From Tsuneonella troitsensis (GTDB taxonomy: Bacteria; Pseudomonadota; Alphaproteobacteria; Sphingomonadales; Sphingomonadaceae), in assembly GCF_001441535.1 (NCBI RefSeq), contig NZ_LMAU01000003.1, forward strand, positions 62,001-126,000: a stretch of 64,000 nt of DNA. Reading direction: 5' to 3'. A program made the translations under genes and the position numbers. Every line of letters starts with the position of its first letter. The stretch's first letter is position 1. Below the pieces are notes generated by a model, which did not search any database, was not told the origin of the DNA, and saw only the letters and a program-made list of their open reading frames with translations. Positions 22,890 through 32,461 of the stretch are shown piece after piece.

Positions 22890-25592
22890 CTACCACTTCT
22901 TCACATTGTCGGCAGCTTCCGCTGACGCACCTCGTGCGTCCCGCGTTCTACCCTCCAGGTCATCTGTAACGCGGTCCACTCGTTGCTCGCCCCGCTCCTG
23001 AACTCTCGCGACTTCCTGCTCAATCTCCTCGCGATCGCCGGACGAGCCCGACAACTCTCTTGGTGGTCCTCCGAGCCTGACCGAACCACGCACATCGCTT
23101 TGAGAACTTACGTCGGGGCGTGAAATCGGCGCAAAGGCAGGCAGAACAAGGTCGTCGGCGATGTCACCATGCAACCGGTCCGCGTAGCTCTCGACGAAGC
23201 GCGCCTGCAACTGCTGCCCTTGGGCGCTCATCTGGAACTCGATGTCATCGAAGTGCACCGGGCCGTAATAATCCCGGTTGGCTTCGATCTCGGCCATGCC
23301 CCACTCGCGGTAGGCCTGGCTGAGATTGAGCGATCCGGCCGCAGTGGCGCTTTCGTACCAGCTCGCCTGATTCTCGAGGCGGCTGGCAAGCTCTTCGGCG
23401 CGGCGTGCTTCGACGGTGTAGCTCTGCGCCTCGGTGAGCGAAGTGGTGAGACCTGAGGCATTGCTCGAAACCAGCGCTTCCGAGCTCGAACTTGTCTCGC
23501 GCAAGAACCCTTCGCGCGTGGTCGACCAATTCTGGCTCTCGGAGATCTGCCTGAGCGCACCAAGCACCCGCGACCGCTCCTCCGAAGCGATCCCGATATC
23601 GCTGTCGGTCCAACTCTGGTTTCGGCCGCCGCGCACTCCAGCGGTACCACTGAAGACCTTTCCGTCAGCTTTAGCTCCCACACCCGCGTCACCATTCAGG
23701 AACCATGACACCGTGATGTCGTCAGCGGCGCGGCGGGACAGCCCGAACTGCTGCTGAAGCGTCTTGGAAGCGCTGTCGACTTCGTTGAACGCGCTACCGA
23801 TGCTGTCGCTGGTGGAAGTACCGCTGACGCTCTCGTTCGAGCGCGAGCGCGTGTAAGCATCGCGGATCTCGTTGAACCGCGTGACCGCCGAGCTCGTGGA
23901 TTGCTGGGCGAGGTTGGAGAAGGTCTCGCTCTGACCGCGGCTCTGGCTCGCCATGGTCGAGAGCCTACCACTGAAATCCTGGCCCAGCGTCGGGCTGAAG
24001 GGATAGCTCGACGTCGGCACATGCGCGAACTCGGCTCCGGGAAAACTGGTGGTCTGCGTGCCACTCTCGCCGAAGCTGCGAGTCTGACCCGCGCCATAGG
24101 CGATGTTGGGCGCAAGGTTGCCTTGGGCGAACTGGCGCGAGAACACGCTCGAATTGTCGATGTTCGAATTGCCGAGCGAGACGTTGCCCGTGCTCGCTTC
24201 GCGCGCGGCTTCCTCGGCCGCGTTCTGGCTCGGGTTGAGGTAGGAGGTCGCCTGGGTGGAGATGGCCATGGCGCCCTTGGCCACACCGCCCGCAAGGAAC
24301 GGCACCGAGGCGACGAGATAGCCGGCCAGCACGCCGATATCGCTGTTGACGTCGCTCATTCCGCCAAAGTTCGCCAGACTGAGCCCGGTGCTGCCGCTCG
24401 CGGCGGCGACATCGCTCGCGCCCTTGAACATCAGGATCATGTGCAGGATGACGAACAGCGGGCCCCAGGCGGCGAGATAGAAGAAGCCGGTGACGTAGCC
24501 TCTAAGAGCAAGCGGCCCGCTCCTGGGCATCAGGAACAGCGGGAAGAGAACCGGGAACAGCGCGTAGAAGACCACGGTCAGCACGACGTTGAGTATCGGC
24601 ACCCATTTCATGGCATTGTGCGCGATCGAGGAATAGGTCCGCTCGGTTTGAATGTCGGCGCGGGTCTGCGCGAAGACGTCGACGCTGGTCGTGCCGCTCG
24701 CGCCGGCAAAGCCGTGCATCGCCTGGTTCATCGCGTTGATGGTGAGGACCTGACGGAAGATCGCGCTCGCGCTTTGCGAGACGCCGCTCAGATATTGATA
24801 GGCGACCGGCAGGTCGGCGAGAAGCTTGGCCCTGGCGAGCGCTTCGGTCTGGCGCGGGTAGAGCTGGCGGCCCGCGACCAGCGTCATCTCGTCGATGAGG
24901 CCGGCCCACTGGTTCGAGAGCGACGTATAGGCTTCGCGGCAGGTAACAATCGAGGCGGTGACGCTGTCATCAGCCTGGCGGGTCACGAACTTCTGCGCGC
25001 GCGCCGCGCTGCCCGGCGAGATCGTCGCCCAGATGTCGTTGCTCTGCGACAGCTCCTTCATCGAGTAGCGGCCGAGCAGCAGGTCGTAGAACACGCATTG
25101 CCGGACATGCTCGTCGAAATTGGCGGCGAACTCGGGATCGTTAATGCGCAGGGAACGCGTTGCCTCGAGCAGCCGCGCGCCGTAGATCATGCCGTTCTTC
25201 GAATAGTTGAGATCGTCCGGCAGGCCGAAGACGAGCTCCGCCGAACGCGTGAGATAGTCGCCGGCCTGGCTGGTGAAGCTCGCCATCAGCGCGAGCCCGA
25301 GCGGAACATTGGCGACCGTGGCCGGAGCGAGGCCGGGATTCACGCGGTCGGTGACGTGCACGTCCATCCGCGGCACCATCAGGCACATGTAGATGAGCGT
25401 CGCGCCGAGGAACCAGTTGAGCCAGGCGCGCCAGTCCTGATTGAAGGCGAGCACGATGACCGCCAGCGCCATTCCCATCACCAGCGCGACCTGGATCAGG
25501 CTCTTGTAGCCGCCGGCGCCGGTCCAGGCGGCGACGGCGTTCAGGACGTTGACGATGTATTCGCCGCCGCCGACCGTGAATATCTCGACCAC
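22890..25592 (-). CDS. traG: F-type conjugation protein TraG (mating-pair stabilisation)
   Basis: A 900-residue protein whose first 450 residues carry the TraG-N membrane region, with several hydrophobic helices (VALVMGMALAVIVLAF; GATLIYMCLMV; VLTVVFYALFPVLFPLFLM; YLVASVPFLAGGVAKGAM). The rest is a long polar Ser/Gln/Glu-rich periplasmic tail with coiled-coil stretches. In F, TraG assists pilus assembly, and its C-terminal part takes part in mating-pair stabilisation and entry exclusion. Length is close to F TraG (938). It is the last gene of the tra operon, 12 bp after traH. Confidence 0.9.
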   Translation of the reverse strand: MVEIFTVGGGEYIVNVLNAVAAWTGAGGYKSLIQVALVMGMALAVIVLAFNQDWRAWLNWFLGATLIYMCLMVPRMDVHVTDRVNPGLAPATVANVPLGLALMASFTSQAGDYLTRSAELVFGLPDDLNYSKNGMIYGARLLEATRSLRINDPEFAANFDEHVRQCVFYDLLLGRYSMKELSQSNDIWATISPGSAARAQKFVTRQADDSVTASIVTCREAYTSLSNQWAGLIDEMTLVAGRQLYPRQTEALARAKLLADLPVAYQYLSGVSQSASAIFRQVLTINAMNQAMHGFAGASGTTSVDVFAQTRADIQTERTYSSIAHNAMKWVPILNVVLTVVFYALFPVLFPLFLMPRSGPLALRGYVTGFFYLAAWGPLFVILHMILMFKGASDVAAASGSTGLSLANFGGMSDVNSDIGVLAGYLVASVPFLAGGVAKGAMAISTQATSYLNPSQNAAEEAAREASTGNVSLGNSNIDNSSVFSRQFAQGNLAPNIAYGAGQTRSFGESGTQTTSFPGAEFAHVPTSSYPFSPTLGQDFSGRLSTMASQSRGQSETFSNLAQQSTSSAVTRFNEIRDAYTRSRSNESVSGTSTSDSIGSAFNEVDSASKTLQQQFGLSRRAADDITVSWFLNGDAGVGAKADGKVFSGTAGVRGGRNQSWTDSDIGIASEERSRVLGALRQISESQNWSTTREGFLRETSSSSEALVSSNASGLTTSLTEAQSYTVEARRAEELASRLENQASWYESATAAGSLNLSQAYREWGMAEIEANRDYYGPVHFDDIEFQMSAQGQQLQARFVESYADRLHGDIADDLVLPAFAPISRPDVSSQSDVRGSVRLGGPPRELSGSSGDREEIEQEVARVQERGEQRVDRVTDDLEGRTRDARGASAEAADNVKKW

Positions 25593-25604
25593 TTGCTTGA
25601 TCCC

Positions 25605-27053
25605 TTACGGTACGATCGAGCGCGACTGCAGCCCGCGCGACCAGTCGAGCGCCGCAGCCATCGAGGGTGACATCGAGGCGGCAAGCATGTTCTCGATCAT
25701 CGCGGTCTTCTCGATGATCTGGACAATTGCGGTGATGCGAGCCTGTCCGTTGGCCTGCCGATGCGCGAGCTGGCTGCGCACCTCCGCCACCTGCGCGCGC
25801 CACAGCGCGAGCTTCGCTTCGTCGGCGGCAATAAAGCTGGCCATCGAACGGCCCGCTTCGGAGACGATCCGCTCGAGGATCGCGTGGAGCAGATCGATGC
25901 TCGCGACTTCGGCGAGAGTCGCCCGGTCGTCGGTCGCCATACCGCGTCCGAACGCCGCCTGCACGGTGAGGATCTTGTAGAGCGGCAGCGAGGCAACCTG
26001 GAGCAGTTCCATTTCGGTCTCGCCGATCGCGGTATCGGTGCGGATGGCCTCGACCATGTTGCCGATCATCAGAGCGACGCGTGGCCTGATCGCCTTCGCG
26101 CTGGGAAGGCTCAGCTGCTGGAAGCTCGGATTGAGGCACTGGTCGGGCTCGTCGCACTGAAACACGCGCACGCTCTGGCCCTGCGTCCCGTCGAGCAGCG
26201 CGGTCACCAGCGTCGAGGAGGCGTCGCCCGCAAAGGGCACGAACCTGCCGGGCTCCTCGTCCTTGGGCGGCACGTAGATCACCGTTCCGATCAAGGTCAT
26301 CGCATACTCGGCAAGCTCACGGTCGAAGGTGCCGCCCGGGTTGAAGAAGGCGCTCTGCTTGAGAACATGCCAGGTGTAGTTGCGCGGCACCCCTGGGTTG
26401 ACGTCGGCGAAGTCCTCGCCGCCATTCTCGTTGGTCGAGGCGCGCTGCCCCCGGGTGCCGCAGCCATGCTTGGCCGCAGCATAATCGGTAAAGATGCCTT
26501 CGGAATTGCCGATCGCTTCGCAGATCGCCTTGTCGGCAAGATCGCCCTTGGGCCACACGCCCCCGACCAGCCCTTGCGCCATCTCGCAGGAGTTGATCGA
26601 CAGCTCGTTCATGAGCTGCGCCTTCTGGCTGAACTCCTGCATGATCTTGTTGCACTCGGGGCAGATCGTATCGATCGCGAGGCTGAAGGCGAAGCCGACC
26701 GCGTTGTTGGCGACCGCCTTCAGCAGCGCGACCATCTCGCTGGCATTGATGAAGGAAAAGGAGCCGGCGAAGATGTCGATCCCTCCGCAGCCGGCGCGCG
26801 CACGCGGCAGCTGGAGATTGGCGATGTTGGTCGTCTTCTGCGGGAAGCGCGTCCAGACATTGCCCATGCTGTAGTAGCCCGCCGACTGGCCTTCGAAGGC
26901 GGTCGGCCCGGTGACGTTCGCCGCCCCGCCCATGTCATCCATGAACCGGTCCATGCTGTCGCCGACATTTGCCGAGGCGGGGGCAACAAGCGGAGCGGCG
27001 ACCATGCTCGTGGCGGCCAGCGCAAGCGCAATGGTTCTGAGCTTAGTAGTCAT
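25605..27053 (-). CDS. traH: Conjugative pilus assembly protein TraH
   Basis: Start at 27053 gives 482 residues with a signal peptide (LRTIALALAATSMVAAPLVAPASA). The body has TraH features: GGIDIFAGSFSFINASEMV, the Cys-containing IDTICPECNKIM, and conserved helical repeats to the C-terminus. TraH acts in the periplasm/outer membrane in pilus extension with TraF, TraW, TraU and TrbI. It overlaps traF by 11 bp. The longer frame reaching 27254 lies inside traF and is rejected. Confidence 0.92.
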   Translation of the reverse strand: MTTKLRTIALALAATSMVAAPLVAPASANVGDSMDRFMDDMGGAANVTGPTAFEGQSAGYYSMGNVWTRFPQKTTNIANLQLPRARAGCGGIDIFAGSFSFINASEMVALLKAVANNAVGFAFSLAIDTICPECNKIMQEFSQKAQLMNELSINSCEMAQGLVGGVWPKGDLADKAICEAIGNSEGIFTDYAAAKHGCGTRGQRASTNENGGEDFADVNPGVPRNYTWHVLKQSAFFNPGGTFDRELAEYAMTLIGTVIYVPPKDEEPGRFVPFAGDASSTLVTALLDGTQGQSVRVFQCDEPDQCLNPSFQQLSLPSAKAIRPRVALMIGNMVEAIRTDTAIGETEMELLQVASLPLYKILTVQAAFGRGMATDDRATLAEVASIDLLHAILERIVSEAGRSMASFIAADEAKLALWRAQVAEVRSQLAHRQANGQARITAIVQIIEKTAMIENMLAASMSPSMAAALDWSRGLQSRSIVP

Positions 27054-27846
27054 GTCCGGCTTCCTTCGAGGTGAGGAGATAGATGCGGTCCTGCAGCTCG
27101 TCGGCCGAGAGCACGCCGTAGCCGATGGGGATCGGGCGCTTTCCGACGCTGTCCCACAGGACCACCGCCGGGGTGATCCCGGGCTCGAGCCCCATGCGCG
27201 GCCGCTGACCCTTCTCGACGCTGTAATCCGGGAAGTGCCGCGACGGCCCGCCATCGGTCGAGATCGCGCGCACGGTGATCCGCCAGCGTGACGCGACCGC
27301 CTTGACTATCGGGCTCATGACCTCGCAGGCGCCGCAGGTCTGGGCGAAGAAATAGAACAGGCCATAGCGTTCGGAGAGCCGGGCCATAGCGACGTCGCGC
27401 TCGGCCGCGCGGGTATCCTGCCACTGTTTCTTTGCGAGCGCGCCGACGGGACGTTCGAGCGTGTAGTCGAGTGCCGGGTCCTGCCACAGCGCGCGCTGCC
27501 AGACGTCGGAGAACAGTGAGGCGCGGTCGAGCTGCTCGCGCTGGAAGCGGATGTAGGCGGCGACATTGTCCGGCGTGGGGTGAAGGATTGCCTGCGCTTT
27601 CAGTTCGCGCAACGTCCCCGTGATCGCGTCGAGCTCTTCGGTTGCGCTTGGCGGGGCCTGCGGCTCTGCGTCGCGAGGCGCGGGCGTCGGCCTGACGCAG
27701 TAGAACCAGTATCCAAGCTTGCGCTCCGCGCAGTAGAGGGCGTCGGCCGTATCGGTTGAAGGACCTGCGTCCTGTGCCGCCAGCGGGCCAGCCATGCACA
27801 AGCCTGCAAGCGTCCAGAGCGCGAGTTTGATGGCGCCGCGCATCAC
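27043..27846 (-). CDS. traF: Conjugative pilus assembly protein TraF with thioredoxin-like fold
   Basis: A 267-residue exported protein (signal peptide GAIKLALWTLAGLCMAGPLAAQ). The C-terminal half is thioredoxin-like with the pair C-G-A-C in FFAQTCGACEVM (about residue 168) and ITPAVVLWD before the cis-proline strand. F TraF has lost its active-site cysteines, so an intact CxxC here suggests true redox activity on the Cys-rich TraN and TraU. The start overlaps the traN stop by 4 bp; a second ATG at 27843 is possible. Confidence 0.9.
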   Translation of the reverse strand: MMRGAIKLALWTLAGLCMAGPLAAQDAGPSTDTADALYCAERKLGYWFYCVRPTPAPRDAEPQAPPSATEELDAITGTLRELKAQAILHPTPDNVAAYIRFQREQLDRASLFSDVWQRALWQDPALDYTLERPVGALAKKQWQDTRAAERDVAMARLSERYGLFYFFAQTCGACEVMSPIVKAVASRWRITVRAISTDGGPSRHFPDYSVEKGQRPRMGLEPGITPAVVLWDSVGKRPIPIGYGVLSADELQDRIYLLTSKEAGHDY

Positions 27847-29570
27847 TGTGCCTCCCTTGCGTAGTAGTCCTGGATTTTCTGCTGGATGATGGTGCTGGTC
27901 TCGAGCTCGTCCGGAAGCCGCGCGGCGTCAGTGAACTCGGCATAGACTTCGGAGAAATCCATCTGGCTGAGGTCGAGTCGCGCGAACTCGTCGAGCGTGA
28001 AACCCGTACAGGTCTCGGTCTTCGGCTTGCCCCAGGGCTTGGGCAGCTGCCGCCGGCCCTGCTCCTGCAGGATCCGCGAGAGCTTGGACTCAAAGCAGCA
28101 GTAAACCTTCTTCTTGGTCAGACACACGCCGAGGAAGCTGTCGGAGCAATAGGTGCCGACATAGGCGCAGAGCCCCTGCGCATCGCGCTCGTGCAGCAGG
28201 ACTTCCTCGCGATCGCAGCCGAGCGCCACCAGCAGGCTGATCCCGGGGATGAGCGGGAATCCCTTGCCCTTGCAGCAGTTGAGCACGCCGAAGACCTTGG
28301 ACGAGCAGGTGTTGCGGGTTCCGCGAAACAGCGTCAGCGTTTGCGGGTCGAACTGCCCGCGCGCCTCGTTCATCGCGTGGAGCGCCGTCACCGCATCCTT
28401 GAACTCGTCATTCGCCTTGCGCTCGATCGTCTCGCACGAGCCGTCGATGCAGTAGACGTCGCCGTCGCATACATATTGCGTCTCACCCGTTTCACCGGCC
28501 TGAAGCGGGCATTCGTAGACACGCTCCCAGGTCTCGCATGCTTCGTCGCCGCTCAAACACTCTTCGCGAACAAAGCGGCAGCTTCCCTGGTCCTCAAGCG
28601 CGGAGCAGTCGCTGGCGGCGCTTCGGGTGACGCAGGTATAGCTGTGCTGCCAGGCCCAGCAGGGCCGGGTGACCGCGATGCCGTCCACTATCCGGGTCTG
28701 CGGCGCGCTGTCGGTGCAGATTTCCGCGTCGAGCGTGCAATTGCCGTTGCTCGCGAAACCGGCGCACTGGCTCTCGTCGGGGGCGGCAGCTACATCCGTT
28801 GTGGCTGTGACTGCATAGGGCGTCCGGCCCGACACCGGAGCGTCGCAGGTCATCTCGGTCAGCGGTTCGCCCGGTTCCGAGCAGAACCGCGTGTAGCCAT
28901 TGTCGAACCACTGCAGGCAGCGGCCCTCGCGCTCGCCGGTCGCGCGGCAGCTCGCGCCGGCGAAGCCTTCGCAGACTGGCTCGCCCGAATTGTTGAAGTC
29001 GCCGAACCTGCTGCAAAGGTAGTGATACTGCGGCCGCCGGGTAACGCTTGCGACGAGCGGAACCCTGCACTGGCCGGCGCTCTGGTCGATCCGCGTGCCG
29101 GTATTGCAGGTCGCAAAGTAGGTCCCTGCCGATCCGGCGCCGGGAGGAAGCGGTACGCAGGTTCCCTGCGCGCCGCCTACCGCCATGCCGCTGGTATAAT
29201 CGAGCGGGGTCTCGCTGATCGTGCGGCTCCGTGCGAGCATGTCCGAGATGTCCTGCGGGTCGAACTCGGCGCGGCTGGCCATGCTGTCGCGGATCGCGCG
29301 CAGCGCCGGGTTCGTCGTTGCGGTGGCCCGTGCACGCGCCTCGATCTGCTCGGGGTTCTGCGCCAGGTCCTGCAAGTCGCGCGTCGCCTGCGGATCGTAA
29401 TTGGGGACGCGGTTCGCATCGACGGGCGCCGAAGCCGCGTCGCGCGCGGTGTCTAGCAGGTCTCTTGCTGTCTGCTTGCCATCGGTTTTGGCCGCCTCGG
29501 TGGTCTGTGCGGTGCTCGCGTTCGGCAAAACGAGGATCATGGCGAGCGCGGCGGCAATCATCCGGGTCAT
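27843..29570 (-). CDS. traN: Mating-pair stabilisation protein TraN
   Basis: Start 29570 gives 575 residues with a clear signal peptide (MTRMIAAALAMILVLPNASTAQ). The protein is strongly cysteine-rich, especially in the middle (YLCSRFGDFNNSGEPVCEGF; CTGFTLDEFARLDLSQMDF near the end), as expected for the TraN outer-membrane adhesin that stabilises mating pairs in F. Length is near that of F TraN (602). It overlaps trbC and traF by 4 bp each. Disulfide formation probably depends on the DsbC-like and TraF proteins of the same operon. Confidence 0.92.
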   Translation of the reverse strand: MTRMIAAALAMILVLPNASTAQTTEAAKTDGKQTARDLLDTARDAASAPVDANRVPNYDPQATRDLQDLAQNPEQIEARARATATTNPALRAIRDSMASRAEFDPQDISDMLARSRTISETPLDYTSGMAVGGAQGTCVPLPPGAGSAGTYFATCNTGTRIDQSAGQCRVPLVASVTRRPQYHYLCSRFGDFNNSGEPVCEGFAGASCRATGEREGRCLQWFDNGYTRFCSEPGEPLTEMTCDAPVSGRTPYAVTATTDVAAAPDESQCAGFASNGNCTLDAEICTDSAPQTRIVDGIAVTRPCWAWQHSYTCVTRSAASDCSALEDQGSCRFVREECLSGDEACETWERVYECPLQAGETGETQYVCDGDVYCIDGSCETIERKANDEFKDAVTALHAMNEARGQFDPQTLTLFRGTRNTCSSKVFGVLNCCKGKGFPLIPGISLLVALGCDREEVLLHERDAQGLCAYVGTYCSDSFLGVCLTKKKVYCCFESKLSRILQEQGRRQLPKPWGKPKTETCTGFTLDEFARLDLSQMDFSEVYAEFTDAARLPDELETSTIIQQKIQDYYAREAQ

Positions 29571-30316
29571 GGCCAGTCCCCTTCGAGGCGAGCGAGGTGA
29601 AGCCGCGCAAGCGCCGCGCCGGGGCCGCCGCCTCGCGCGAAGGTCTCGAGAACATGGGCGACGCTGACATTGCCCGCGATCCGGTCGTGCGGCGGGACCA
29701 CGCTTCTGCAATCGAACCCGTCGCACGGGCTGAAATCGGTGCTGAGCATGACGAAGCTCGGCGCGGCCTTTATGTCGAAGGCGCGAAAGAGCCGCGGATC
29801 GACGCCGAGCGATCCGGCTTCGCTGCCGTCGCTCCAGATCGCCGCGAGGCGCTTCTTGAAGCCTTCGCTGTCGCCTTGCGGAAACCCGCGCAGGACGGTG
29901 ACCCCGCCCGCGCGGCCCATGTCGCGCACCAGCGCCCTGAGGGCCTCGGGCGGCATCGACAGCGAGGCGAAGGCGATGAAGCGCGGTCCTTCGCTCAGCG
30001 ATGCCGTTTCGGCTTGCGCCTGGGCACGGACCATTGCGTCGAAATCGAGCGCATGATTAGTGAGGTCGGTGCCGACGCTCTCGACATAGGCCGCACGGTT
30101 GGCCTGCGCGCCGTTCTGCGTGCTGCGCGCATCCTCGGCGAGCACATCGGCCCGCTCGCGCACCGCGGTGGCAAGCGCCTCGGCATCGCCGGCATGTTCG
30201 GCTGCGCGCGCGCGGATCGCATCGAGATCGAGATCGCCCGATGCGCTTTGCGCAAGCGCCAGACCGCCAAGCGAGAGGGCGAAGACGAGCGGGAGGAGCA
30301 GAAGGGACTTGGTCAT
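29567..30316 (-). CDS. trbC: F-type pilus assembly protein TrbC
   Basis: A 249-residue exported protein (signal peptide SLLLLPLVFALSLGGLALAQ). The C-terminal domain matches F-type TrbC: FIAFASLSMPPEALRALVRD, GGVTVLRGF, and FDIKAAPSFVM with a nearby cysteine pair (SPCDGFDC). It is thioredoxin-like without a classical CxxC. It is needed for pilus assembly in F, where it precedes traN as here. Four-base overlaps with traU and traN. Confidence 0.9.
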   Translation of the reverse strand: MTKSLLLLPLVFALSLGGLALAQSASGDLDLDAIRARAAEHAGDAEALATAVRERADVLAEDARSTQNGAQANRAAYVESVGTDLTNHALDFDAMVRAQAQAETASLSEGPRFIAFASLSMPPEALRALVRDMGRAGGVTVLRGFPQGDSEGFKKRLAAIWSDGSEAGSLGVDPRLFRAFDIKAAPSFVMLSTDFSPCDGFDCRSVVPPHDRIAGNVSVAHVLETFARGGGPGAALARLHLARLEGDWP

Positions 30317-31326
30317 AGAGCGCAGCAGTTCCTCTTGCGCCAGACGAGGTATCCCATGTCCTCGCCGATGGCGGGGACGACCTGTCCGGGCTCCTGGAGC
30401 GTGGTGGAGGTGCCGATCGGCGGGCAGGCGTAGCGCCCGCTCGTCGCCGGATTGGGATTAGTTGCCTGGAAGCGGTATTGCTGCTTGCGCATCACCGGCA
30501 TCAGGTATTTGCCGCACAGGCCCTTCGAGCCCATCGTGCCCCACGAGACGAGCTCGCGGTGAAGCTTGTAGGCGAAGCGCGAGAGCACGAGCCGCGAGGC
30601 TTGCACGTGCCCGATGGAGGCAGAGACATTGCCGTTCATCGGGTACATCGAGCCTTGGCAGCCCGCGCACCAGAACATCTCGTCGATCGGTAGCTTGGCG
30701 GTCGCCGCCGCGCAGTCGGCGGCGCAGGCGGCCAGCGCCAGCGGATTGGCGAACAGGACCGCCTCGGGATTGATGATCGCGGTGAGTTCGCTGTCCTGCC
30801 ACAGCGGATCGATCTCGGAGATGTAGAGAATGTCGATCGAACCGGGCTCGAGGCAGAGGAAATCGGCGACGATCTCCATCCAGTAGATCAGCGGATAGGC
30901 GTACCAGTGGACGTGCCAGCTCGAATAGTACTGGCTCGCCCCGCCGATCGCCGACGGCCCGGAGATCGAACGGAAGCCGATGTCGAAGCCGGGATCGAGC
31001 TTCATTCCGCCAAGGTTTACGAAGCACCAGGGCTTCATGCTGACATCGGCGAGCCGCACCGGCTCCCAGAACCCCATCGCGATGCCTGGCCTCAGGCCGC
31101 ACAGACACACGGGCAGGTCGGGATTGTCGGGATCGGGCCGGTTCGAGGGCCAGATCTCTAGCCCGCCGACCGAGATCGGGAACAGGCACGACCAGCAGAT
31201 ATCGGTGATCGGGTTGACGAAGCTGCCGGTGCACTTGCCCGGCCCGGCATCGGCCGCGGCGGGCGCCGCCAGAGCCAGCGACACGGCAGCGAGCAGTGCG
31301 GCGGCGAATTTGCGCAGGGCTCTCAT
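30313..31326 (-). CDS. traU: Conjugation protein TraU
   Basis: Start 31326 gives 337 residues (F TraU is 330) with a signal peptide (LLAAVSLALAAPAAADA). The mature protein has many cysteines and conserved TraU stretches: TGSFVNPITDICWSCLFPIS, WCFVNLGGMKLDPG, and MYPMNGNVSASIGHVQAS. TraU is a periplasmic protein that supports DNA transfer more than pilus growth. The open frame extending to 32010 is upstream read-through and is rejected. Four-base overlaps on both sides. Confidence 0.93.
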   Translation of the reverse strand: MRALRKFAAALLAAVSLALAAPAAADAGPGKCTGSFVNPITDICWSCLFPISVGGLEIWPSNRPDPDNPDLPVCLCGLRPGIAMGFWEPVRLADVSMKPWCFVNLGGMKLDPGFDIGFRSISGPSAIGGASQYYSSWHVHWYAYPLIYWMEIVADFLCLEPGSIDILYISEIDPLWQDSELTAIINPEAVLFANPLALAACAADCAAATAKLPIDEMFWCAGCQGSMYPMNGNVSASIGHVQASRLVLSRFAYKLHRELVSWGTMGSKGLCGKYLMPVMRKQQYRFQATNPNPATSGRYACPPIGTSTTLQEPGQVVPAIGEDMGYLVWRKRNCCAL

Positions 31327-31955
31327 CGCGCTGGCTCCTTCTTCGCGGAAAGCGCGATCTCGCTCACGGCGAGCAGTCGGCCCTGTTGGCGCACGCGCGC
31401 GGGCACGGCCCTGATCCCGAAGCGCTCGGTGAGCTTGCCGCCCTGGTCGAAATAGAAGCGGCGCTGGCGGGCCTTCATCAGCTCGAGCGGCGCGCCACTG
31501 ATGAGGATCAACTTGGCCTGCCGGTCCTGCTTGAGCGCCCAGGCGACCTGCGCCGCGTCGTCGCCGTCGAGGAAGAGGAGGTCGGCGCGTAATACAACGC
31601 TGTCGAGCGGGTTGACCGTGGTGCCCGCGGCATGGATCAGCTCGCCCTTCGCGCCCCTGATATCGGCGGCAAGCGTGATCGTCGGATCGAACGACCAGCT
31701 GCGATCGTCGATCGCGCGCGCGATCCCGGCGACCGGGTCCGGGCGATTGACGCGCGCCGCCGTGCGTCGCTTCAACTGGTCGTTGAGCTTCGCGGTCTCG
31801 CCCGATTTTTCCATCGCGACGAGGCGCGAGTGGATCTGCTCGAGCAGATCGCGCTCGATCACCGGAAAGACCGCGCCTTGCTGGCCGTAGTCGCGCGCCT
31901 GAGCGGCAGCCGGCAAAGCAAGAGCGATTGTCAGGACAAGCGGGAGGCGGATCAC
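31323..31955 (-). CDS. traW: Conjugative pilus assembly protein TraW
   Basis: A GTG at 31955 begins a 210-residue exported protein (IRLPLVLTIALALPAAAQA), which fits F TraW in length. Typical stretches are YGQQGAVFPVIERDLLEQI near the N-terminus and FYFDQGGKLTERFGIRAVPA near the C-terminus. No ATG fits between the signal peptide and the upstream gene, and the GTG overlaps the peptidase stop by 4 bp, so I accept it. TraW works in the periplasm with TrbC in pilus assembly. Confidence 0.9.
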   Translation of the reverse strand: MIRLPLVLTIALALPAAAQARDYGQQGAVFPVIERDLLEQIHSRLVAMEKSGETAKLNDQLKRRTAARVNRPDPVAGIARAIDDRSWSFDPTITLAADIRGAKGELIHAAGTTVNPLDSVVLRADLLFLDGDDAAQVAWALKQDRQAKLILISGAPLELMKARQRRFYFDQGGKLTERFGIRAVPARVRQQGRLLAVSEIALSAKKEPAR

Positions 31956-32461
31956 AGGATCGCCCTCCCGCTGCCGAGGATCTGCCCGGCGCAAACGAAG
32001 CCGATCGCACCGTAGCGACTGTCGAGTCCGCGTGGATGATCGGTGCCGGTGTAGTAGCAGTTTGCAGGAATCGTTCCTGCGGGACCTCGCGTCAGGGGTA
32101 CGCCGAGCCGGGTCTTGCCGAGGCGCTTCGCGACCTTCTCGCCGTTGATGAGGACAGCCATGCCGTGATGCGTCACGACATCGCCGGGCAGGCCGAGCAC
32201 CCGCTTGCCGAACATCTGCGGATCCGATCCGAAATGGGTTTCGATAAGCGCGCTGGGCGGCGGCTCGAAGAAGACCAGGCTGCCGCGCTCGATGGGCGCG
32301 CGCTTGTCCAGCCAGAACGCCCAGTTGGGCAAGCTCGGGCTCGCGTTGAGCAGCAGGGCGTGGTCCTTGCTGAAGGCGTCGAGCGGCGCCCAGGCCAGCG
32401 GCAAGGCGCACAGCGCGCAAAGGATAAGCGGGCGGCGCCAGTGAATGGAGGGACGCTTCAT
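31952..32461 (-). CDS. S26-family signal peptidase of the transfer operon (TraF/TrhF-type)
   Basis: A 169-residue membrane-anchored peptidase from ATG 32461, with one N-terminal helix (LILCALCALPLAWAPL). Motifs: the Ser region ASPSLPNWAFWLD, then MFGKRVLGLPGDVV with the catalytic Lys, and the closing GLDSRYGAIGFV, which matches the SRYFG-like box of signal peptidases. In related F-type systems this enzyme processes or cyclises the pilin. The gene overlaps trbI and traW by 4 bp each. Confidence 0.87.
   Translation of the reverse strand: MKRPSIHWRRPLILCALCALPLAWAPLDAFSKDHALLLNASPSLPNWAFWLDKRAPIERGSLVFFEPPPSALIETHFGSDPQMFGKRVLGLPGDVVTHHGMAVLINGEKVAKRLGKTRLGVPLTRGPAGTIPANCYYTGTDHPRGLDSRYGAIGFVCAGQILGSGRAIL

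Noticed and set aside
23901-25670. 589-codon plus-strand ORF opposite traG
   Set aside because: Antisense shadow of traG; no signal, motif or ribosome site.
25761-27074. 437-codon plus-strand ORF opposite traH
   Set aside because: Antisense shadow of traH, which has a signal peptide and family motifs.
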